From an uncultured Verrucomicrobiae bacterium (GTDB taxonomy: Bacteria > Verrucomicrobiota > Verrucomicrobiia > Verrucomicrobiales > DEV007), in the NCBI GenBank assembly GCA_937898895.1, contig CALDKL010000642.1, positions 1 through 6,317 on the forward strand: 6,317 nt of DNA, given 5' to 3'. Below the pieces are notes generated by a model. It did not search any database, was not told the origin of the DNA, and saw nothing but the letters and a program-made list of their open reading frames with translations. The position numbers were made by a program, and so were the translations under genes. Below, piece by piece: positions 1 to 5,700 of this stretch (its first letter is position 1; each line of letters begins with the position of its first letter).

Positions 1-662
1 GTCCGCACGGCTTCCAGCTTGCCCGACTCGGAGGCAATCATGAGCGGCGTCTTGCTTTCGGGGCTGCGCGCATTGATGTTCGCCCCCTGGCCGAGGAGAG
101 TGTCGATGACCTTTGCGTCCCCGCTAAAACTCGCGACGAGAAGTGCATCGTCGAGTTCCGAAGGAGTCGCCGCCGAAGCGAGGAGCGAAACGACGTTCGC
201 GTGTCCATTGAATGCCGCGATGGAAAGCGCCCCCCATCCCTCTCGATCCCGGACAGTCGTATCCGCTCCGCGGCTGAGGAGCAATCTCGCCACTTCCTCG
301 TATCCCTTGGCGGAGGCGGAAATCAGCGCATCCCGTCCCACAGCATTGATCTTCCGAGGATCCGCCCCCATACCGAGAAGTCGCTCGACCGCCTGACCCT
401 GGCCAGCTCCCGACGCTTTGATGAGTGCGGTATTGCCAGCAGGATCGACGGAATCCATGTCGAAACCAGCTGTCTGGAAATGCTCCAGCCCGGCCACGTC
501 CCCGGCCGCCGCTGCCACCAGGAGATCTTTGACGGAGAGTTCATATCCCTTTTCTTTCACCGCTTTTCGAGCCACCTTTTGCGGATCGCTGCATCCCGAA
601 AACATCATGGCCAGGCCAAGACAAGCGGCGGTGACAATTCCCAATTGAACGTGAAATTTCAT
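1..662 (-). CDS. Ankyrin-repeat lipoprotein (partial, C-terminus beyond left edge)
   Basis: The frame is open from an ATG at 660-662 to the left edge, giving 220 residues with no stop. Residues 1-24 form a lipoprotein signal peptide: Lys2, a hydrophobic stretch, then a lipobox-like F-S-G-C with Cys24 (codon 591-593) as the expected lipidated residue. Ser25 follows it, which by E. coli sorting rules would favour the outer membrane. After a short basic linker come ankyrin repeats, roughly at residues 46-75 (degenerate), 76-108, 109-141, 142-168 (shortened) and 169-201. Another starts near 203 and is cut by the window. Typical signatures are G-x-T/D-A-L, LLL-x-x-GAD and GAN-I-N. Ankyrin repeats mediate protein-protein contacts, so a periplasmic or envelope binding or scaffold role is inferred; the partner is unknown. 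The gene is divergent from the oxidoreductase gene. No Shine-Dalgarno precedes the ATG, but the signal peptide supports this start. Confidence 0.86.
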   Translation of the reverse strand, partial: MKFHVQLGIVTAACLGLAMMFSGCSDPQKVARKAVKEKGYELSVKDLLVAAAAGDVAGLEHFQTAGFDMDSVDPAGNTALIKASGAGQGQAVERLLGMGADPRKINAVGRDALISASAKGYEEVARLLLSRGADTTVRDREGWGALSIAAFNGHANVVSLLASAATPSELDDALLVASFSGDAKVIDTLLGQGANINARSPESKTPLMIASESGKLEAVR

Positions 663-692
663 ACAGAAAGGGCTGATTTACGAATACTAGGA

Positions 693-721
693 ATTTTGAT
701 GGCATTTTTGCCTTATGACAA
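693..721 (-). promoter_or_regulatory. Candidate sigma70-type promoter for the ankyrin lipoprotein gene
   Basis: On the minus strand, TTGTCA (716-721, 5/6 match to the -35 consensus) is followed after exactly 17 bases by CAAAAT (693-698, 4/6 match to the -10). This would place transcription start roughly 20-25 bases before the ATG at 662. It lies in the only AT-rich stretch nearby. The call rests on consensus matching by eye and assumes a sigma70-like factor. Confidence 0.35.
701..712. repeat. Small inverted repeat between the divergent promoters
   Basis: GGCA, TTTT, TGCC: a perfect 4-bp inverted repeat with a 4-base loop. It sits in the spacer of the minus-strand promoter and overlaps the plus-strand -35. 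It could be a weak operator half-site pair, but a 4-bp arm is easily explained by chance. Confidence 0.2.
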
Positions 722-737
722 TCATTTATTTTATAAA
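708..737 (+). promoter_or_regulatory. Candidate sigma70-type promoter for the oxidoreductase-methyltransferase unit
   Basis: On the plus strand, TTGCCT (708-713, 4/6 match to -35) is followed after 18 bases by TATAAA (732-737, 5/6 match to -10). Transcription would start near 744, about 16 bases before the ATG of the 17-codon leader frame and about 65 bases before the GTG at 810. It overlaps the opposing candidate promoter at 693-721, so the two could compete or share a regulator. Confidence 0.4.
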
Positions 738-759
738 TCTTAACAATCAAGATCAGGGT

Positions 760-813
760 ATGACCGATACAAGCCCGTCGGCACCCAGCCCGTCCTCTTC
801 CCTGCCGTCGTGA
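760..813 (+). other. 17-codon leader frame overlapping the next start codon
   Basis: An ATG at 760-762 opens a frame of 17 sense codons, rich in Ser and Pro (begins M-T-D-T-S-P-S-A-P), ending at TGA 811-813. That stop overlaps the GTG start of the oxidoreductase at 810-812, giving the junction GTGA. AGGG at 755-758 resembles a Shine-Dalgarno but lies only one base from the ATG, which is too close for normal function. No Shine-Dalgarno is seen before GTG 810, so translational coupling from this leader is possible. It is not visibly related to known attenuator peptides and may be coincidental. Confidence 0.25.
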
Positions 814-1859
814 AAACGGACTACCTCATTGTCGGTCAGGGATTGGCTGGTTCCCTCCTTGCGTGGCATCTGCTCGAAGCTGGAAAACGCGTCTTCGTGG
901 TGGATCGCGATGAAGCGGACACTTCCTCGAAAGTGGCTGCGGGACTCGTCACCCCGATCGCAGGTTCGCGGTTTCATCTCCCCGAGGGGCTTGAAGATCG
1001 ACTCGACTATGCGCGGAGCTTTTACTGGAAGCTCGAAGAACAGTCGGGGCTCACGCTGTTTCACCACCGTCGCATCATCCGTCTGTTTCGCAGTGCCTCC
1101 GAAGAACCACTGTGGCAGGAGCGTCTCCGCGAAGATTCTTCACGCTACGCCCGCTTTCATGCCCCCCTCGTCCTCGAGCCGGGACGGTTGCATGCGCCCC
1201 ACGGAGGCTTCGAGATGAAGGAGGGTGGTTGGCTCGATCTTCCCGCATTTCTCGAATACACGAGGCAGACCCTGCTCGAACGGGCCGCGTATGCGATCGC
1301 CACCCTAGATCCGGACGAGATCTCGGTCAGCCAAACGGAAGTGCAATGGAAGAACGTGTCCGCCTCAGAAATCGTTTTCTGCCAGGGCTGGAGAGGTTCC
1401 CAAAACCGCTTTTTCGACTGGATTCCAGTGCGCCCGACGGGAGGGGATCTCCTCGATCTGGAGATTCCCGATCTGGTCGGAGATCCTCGAATCATCAACG
1501 GGGGCGGCTGGATTGTTCCGATGGGAGGAAATCGTTTCCGGGCTGGGGCCACCTACCACCACGGACACCGGGAAATCCCCTCTCTCGAGGCCGCCCGAGA
1601 GGAAATCCTCGCCAAGGTCGAAGCCATGACGTCGGCCGCACGATCCGTCACGGGACATCGCCGTGCCCTGCGTCCTACGATCCGCCGCAGTCAGGTATTT
1701 CTCGGGAGGCATCCCGCCCTGCCTCGCGTTACCTATCTCAATGGCTTCGGATCGAAGGGGGCCCTCAACGGACCCTGGCACGCGAGGATTCTCGCCAACC
1801 ACCTCCTCTCCGGCACTCCCCTGCCTCCCGATTGTGACCTGCAGGTTCAGTTTCCGTGA
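810..1859 (+). CDS. DAO-family FAD-dependent oxidoreductase, candidate MnmC(o)-like tRNA-modifying enzyme
   Basis: This is a 349-residue protein. The N-terminus is a Rossmann FAD-binding fold: beta1 ending in I-V-G9-Q-G11-L-A-G14 (GxGxxG) and an acidic Asp32 ending beta2. Next comes S-S-K-V-A-A-G-L-V-T-P (39-49), resembling the flavin-contacting segment of D-amino-acid-oxidase-type proteins. Near the C-terminus, N-G-F-G-S-K-G-A (about 311-318) followed by a helix resembles the second FAD-contacting loop of the DAO family. No signal peptide is present, so it is cytosolic. GTG at 810 is the only usual start: the same frame has a stop at 741-743 and no ATG, GTG or TTG start codon between. The family oxidises C-N bonds of amines and amino acids. 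Its neighbour 10 bases downstream is an MnmM-type methyltransferase, which suggests it removes the carboxymethyl group of cmnm5U as the FAD domain of MnmC does. That role is inference; it could instead be an amino-acid oxidase. Confidence 0.92.
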   Translation: MKTDYLIVGQGLAGSLLAWHLLEAGKRVFVVDRDEADTSSKVAAGLVTPIAGSRFHLPEGLEDRLDYARSFYWKLEEQSGLTLFHHRRIIRLFRSASEEPLWQERLREDSSRYARFHAPLVLEPGRLHAPHGGFEMKEGGWLDLPAFLEYTRQTLLERAAYAIATLDPDEISVSQTEVQWKNVSASEIVFCQGWRGSQNRFFDWIPVRPTGGDLLDLEIPDLVGDPRIINGGGWIVPMGGNRFRAGATYHHGHREIPSLEAAREEILAKVEAMTSAARSVTGHRRALRPTIRRSQVFLGRHPALPRVTYLNGFGSKGALNGPWHARILANHLLSGTPLPPDCDLQVQFP

Positions 1860-1869
1860 CTCTCTTGCA

Positions 1870-2448
1870 ATGGCCTTTCCCCGAATCACCGAATTGGCTC
1901 ACGAAATCGTCGCACGTTTTCTCCACCCGGGCGATCACGCGGTGGATGCCACCGTCGGAAACGGCCACGACACCCGCTTCCTCGCCGAGCAAGTCGGTCG
2001 GACAGGCCGGGTGGATGGATTTGACATCCAGGCCGAGGCAATCGCAGCCACCCGCCGATCCCTGAATGCCCTCGGGGAAGCTCCGCAGGTTCGCCTGCAC
2101 CTCCTCGGTCACGAACGAATGCGCGAAATCATCACCACCCCGGTCTCCGCCGTGCTGTTCAATCTCGGCTACCTGCCCTCGGGAGACCGATCTCTCGTGA
2201 CCCGTCCGGACAGCACCCAGATCGCCCTGGAGTCATCGTGGGATCTCCTCTCCCCAGGTGGCATCCTCTCGGTCGTCGTCTATCCGGGACATGAGGGGGG
2301 GCGCGAGGAGGCCTCCCAGGTCGAAGGCTGGTTCGCACGGGTGGCTCGTTCCCGGCACCGCGTGTTCCGCTGCGGCCCCGCCTTCCCCGGCACGTCGGCG
2401 GAATCGCCCTACCTTCTCGCCGCAGAGCGGAGAAAGCAGGACGATTGA
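1870..2448 (+). CDS. mnmM: MnmM/YtqB-family SAM-dependent tRNA methyltransferase
   Basis: This is a 192-residue class I methyltransferase, close to the roughly 190-residue size of the YtqB family. Motif I is V-D26-A-T-V-G-N-G-H-D34, characteristic of this family, and Asp52 ends beta2 (F-D-I) where SAM ribose binding is expected. F-N-L-G-Y-L-P-S-G-D (97-106) is the family's distinctive post-beta4 motif. V-Y-P-G-H-E-G-G (137-144), followed by acidic residues, is the other family signature. B. subtilis MnmM methylates nm5(s2)U to mnm5(s2)U at the tRNA wobble position; older annotations call the family putative rRNA methylase. The ATG at 1870 fits the family N-terminus. The frame stays open upstream, but only inside the oxidoreductase gene. 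The start lies 10 bases after the oxidoreductase stop with no Shine-Dalgarno, so coupled translation is likely. Substrate assignment is by family. Confidence 0.92.
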   Translation: MAFPRITELAHEIVARFLHPGDHAVDATVGNGHDTRFLAEQVGRTGRVDGFDIQAEAIAATRRSLNALGEAPQVRLHLLGHERMREIITTPVSAVLFNLGYLPSGDRSLVTRPDSTQIALESSWDLLSPGGILSVVVYPGHEGGREEASQVEGWFARVARSRHRVFRCGPAFPGTSAESPYLLAAERRKQDD

Positions 2449-2592
2449 CCCGGCACGTTCCACCGTTGGACACCCAAAAATCGGGAATCGCCAACCACGG
2501 AAGTCAGTGCCAACACGGTATCAGAGGGAAGGGTGGCAGTGGATGCGATCACGCAATGAGTGAATGGCGAATCCTTACCAATCCCTTGGTTT

Positions 2593-2611
2593 ACCCGTGT
2601 ATTTCGCGGGT
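2593..2611. terminator. Hairpin in the convergent intergenic spacer, possible terminator
   Basis: ACCCGTG (2593-2599), loop TATTT, CGCGGGT (2605-2611): a 7-bp stem with one G-T wobble. It lies 29 bases past the stop of the minus-strand repeat protein and about 145 bases past the methyltransferase stop. On the plus strand it is followed by a pyrimidine-rich stretch ending in TATTTT (2624-2629), not an immediate U-tract. On the minus strand no U-tract follows. It is therefore a weak intrinsic terminator candidate. The rest of the 192-base spacer (2449-2640) shows no gene or RNA that I can support. Confidence 0.35.
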
Positions 2612-2640
2612 TCCGTATTCCCCTATTTTCGAATTCAGGG

Positions 2641-2751
2641 TCATTCGGCCCCCTCGGAGCTTTCATTGGCGGAACCGGAGGATTGACCCGCTTGCTCCTG
2701 CTGGAGTCGCAGCTTCTCGAGGTGACGACGGAGGACGTCCTCTTCCTCGTC
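2641..2751 (-). other. Acidic, short helical C-terminal tail of the repeat exoprotein
   Basis: The last 36 residues start D-E-E-E-D, continue with a leucine-spaced amphipathic segment (V-L-R-R-H-L-E-K-L-R-L) and end in a Ser/Gly/Glu-rich run (S-S-E-G-A-E) before TGA. It looks like a short helix or coiled coil plus a disordered end. It contains no Cys and is unlike a beta-barrel terminus, which would end in an aromatic residue. Confidence 0.7.
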
Positions 2752-5700
2752 TCCTCCCGATGTTCCGATCGTATGGTTGAAGTCGAAGATCGATTCTCCA
2801 AACGGCCCGTATTGGGAGAAGCCCTCATAGTAGATCAAGGTGGAGCCCGGCATTGTGAAAATAACCTCCTCGTCTTCGAGCCAGTCATCCAAATAGCGGT
2901 CATCCGGAACCAGATCCCGATAATCGGGGATCGGATATCCCGGCGGCTGGGGCGGCAGGGGCACTGCTGGGGAAGTCGGCGGTGCCGGAGGATTGGTCAG
3001 GAGAATCGTGTCGTAGTAGAACGCGAAGTTCCCCGCGACCGTCGGAGTCGGCCCCGACCCGAGACTGTTGTCATGTTCATCCACCTGCACTGTGCCCGAA
3101 GGATACTGAACGAACTTGGCAAACTCGTCCGCACCCTGGCTCGTGGAGGGATCCGTCTTTGCACCGGTGTAGGATACCCCATTCAGCTTCGCTCCCACGG
3201 CAATTTGATTGTTTTGCCGACGCGGAACATAGACACGAATTCCATCCACTCCGGAAAGCTCACCAAGCGAATCGACGAGGAGAGTCCCTCCGGCGGGATT
3301 CGAAGGATCCGTCCTGCTGGAAGCGATCCAGGTTTCTCCCGAAGCGGGTGCTGTGGTGAAGCTGTTCTTGTGACCGATCAGCCCCTGGGTGACGGTGAGA
3401 TCCGAAGCAGCAGAGACCACCACGTCTCCGGATCGGGTTCCGCTGCCCCCTCCCCCTACGATGCGGAGGTCATCGCCATGCCCGATCTGTGCATAGGCCA
3501 GCGCGGCAACCGAGTTCGGGGCCTGGACGAGGACGTCGCCTCCCGAGACCACCGATATCCCTCCCGACTTGGCACCACTGCTGAGATTCCCGCCATGCCC
3601 AATCTGGGTAAATGCAAAACCGGCACTTCCCGAAAGCAGCGAGACGTTTCCGCTCGCCGTCACGGAGATGTCTCCTCCATACCCCGAGCCCACGGCTCCG
3701 TCTCCTCCGTTTCCGATCATCGCCGAAGATTGCAATCCGGTACTGCTCTGGAGAAGCACGTCGGCAAAGGAGGTGATCGAGATCGGCGAAGCGGTGGCCA
3801 ATCCGGAGTAGGCCTGGCCACCCATGCCGATGACGGCACTGGACGATGCCCCCGTTCCGGCCGTCAGGGAAACACCCCCGAGAGTGCTCGCGAGCGTGAT
3901 GGCACCGCTCAGGGCACCTCCTCCGGCGCGACCGCCGTGCCCAATCTGTGCCACCGCCCTGGCACCATTGCCCTGCAAGGCGAAGGAATCCGCCGTGATC
4001 GCCAGGTTTCCACTCTTCGCTCCGGTCGAAGAGTCCCCCCCATGCCCGATCTGGGAATAGGCCGCCAGTCCGGATCCACTCGAGAGTGCCACATCCCCCA
4101 GGGTTCCAAGGGCGGTGATCTCTCCGGCCAACGATTGCGTGTACGCGCTGCCGCCATGCCCGACCTGGGCATAGGCGTTGCTGCCATCGCCACCGTTCAG
4201 CGAAAGATCCTCTCCCATGAGGGTGATTGTCGCATTGACCGGAGCGGCTACGGCACCAAAGCCCCCGTGTCCGATCTGGGCAAAGCCCCCGTTCTGGGTC
4301 GCTCCATCGACCAGGATGCCTCCGCTTCCGCTGGCGACATGAATTGCCCCGGTGATCGCTGCAGCACTGGTGCCACGGTATCCAATCTGACTGTAGAGGT
4401 TTGCGGCACCATCGCCAGCAACCACCCGGACACTGTCGCCCAGCATGGCGGTGCGCCCCTCCCGTGAACCGACATTCGTTGCGGAGACTTGCGCCGAATC
4501 ACCCACGGCGAGAATTCCCCCGTTGTTGTCATACGCCGTCGGCGAAGCTTCCACGACTGCTGCATCGAGGGACAGGCTGGTGATCGGAGGGGCCGCCAGT
4601 GGCGTGATCGATTCGATCAAACCCGTCGTCCCATCCCAACCCGCAACTCCCGTGATCGCACCGGATCCACTGTTTTGAACGGACACCGAAAACGTGGTGT
4701 CTCCGGCGGCAAAGAGATCGAGGTGATTGGCACTGTTGTAGGTGAGTGCCGCCCCCGCCACATCGAGGTCTCCATTGGTCACCCCGATTTCAACCGTGCC
4801 CGCCTGAATTACGTTGGCGATCATGCCAGTGAGATGATCGGCGGATCCGATGGTCGAGAGTTGGCCTGTAACCAAGGCCAGTCGTGAAGACTCGCCAAGG
4901 CTGGTCACTCCCGCCGCACCACGGTGTCCGATGAAGGCGGCCGAGGTGTTGTCGGTGAGGCTGGTCAACCCCTGGGCGCGGATGAGCACGTTGCCCTCGC
5001 GCACCCCGGTCGTCAGCCCGCCTGCTTCGATGCGACCGCCATGGCCCACGAGGGCATAGGCTCCGGCATTGGTGCCACCATTGAGAAGGAGATCCCCCGC
5101 ACTGACCACCTGGAGTTCTCCGGTCGCGGCACCACTGAAGTCGAGCCCCCCGTGACCGATCTGGGCATACCCTCGGGAGCCGCCGCCCGTCACCGTGACG
5201 TTGCCCGTCGTCGAGACAACGCTGACGGGTCCGGCCACGTCGGCCGTCACCGAGTTCGAGCTGGAGGTCAATCCCCCTCCGGATCCGATCTGGGCAAAGG
5301 CGGAGTTCCCAGTCGATCCGGTGACCGAAACCGAAGAACCAACCACCTGGACGCCCGCATTCGTCCGTGCTCCGTCACGCCCCGCTCCTCCCGCGCCGAT
5401 CATGGCGGAGGCATTGTTGGCCGATCCTGCCAGCAGCGCGACCGGACCCGTCGCCACCACGGATGTCGAGAATGCCGTGCTTCCCGCGATGGCCCCCGAT
5501 CCACCCAATCCTCCCATTCCGATCTGGGCGTAGGCATTTCCGCCCCCACCGGAGGCATCCAGCGTCACTCCACCGCCCACCGCTTCCACGGCCGTGGAGC
5601 CGTTGATCGCCGCCGTCAGATTGACTCCGCCACCGGCGCCGATTCGGGAATACGCCGTGTCGCCGATGCCGACCTTCACCTCCACACTGCTGCCATAGAC

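Noticed and set aside
201..743. 180-codon plus-strand open frame over the left-edge gene
   Set aside because: The opposite strand encodes a clear signal peptide and ankyrin repeats over 1-662. This frame has no recognisable features.
1663..1869. Upstream extension of the methyltransferase frame (69 extra residues)
   Set aside because: It lies entirely inside the oxidoreductase gene, has a shadow-frame composition, and the family N-terminus matches the ATG at 1870.
1365..1889. 174-codon minus-strand open frame within the oxidoreductase gene
   Set aside because: It is antisense to well-conserved FAD-binding protein sequence and has no domain of its own.
2461..2502. Inverted repeat TTCC-GTTGG with CCAAC-GGAA downstream of the methyltransferase
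   Set aside because: The arms are broken by mismatched bases and the loop is about 20 bases, with no U-tract; not convincing as a terminator.
2560..4467. 635-codon plus-strand open frame opposite the repeat exoprotein
   Set aside because: It is the antisense of the repeat array. Each QIGHGG motif reads there as M-P-D-L-G-I-G-like sequence, and the protein is Arg/Gly/Ser-rich with no domain. The minus frame has coherent beta-helix repeats and runs past both ends of this frame.
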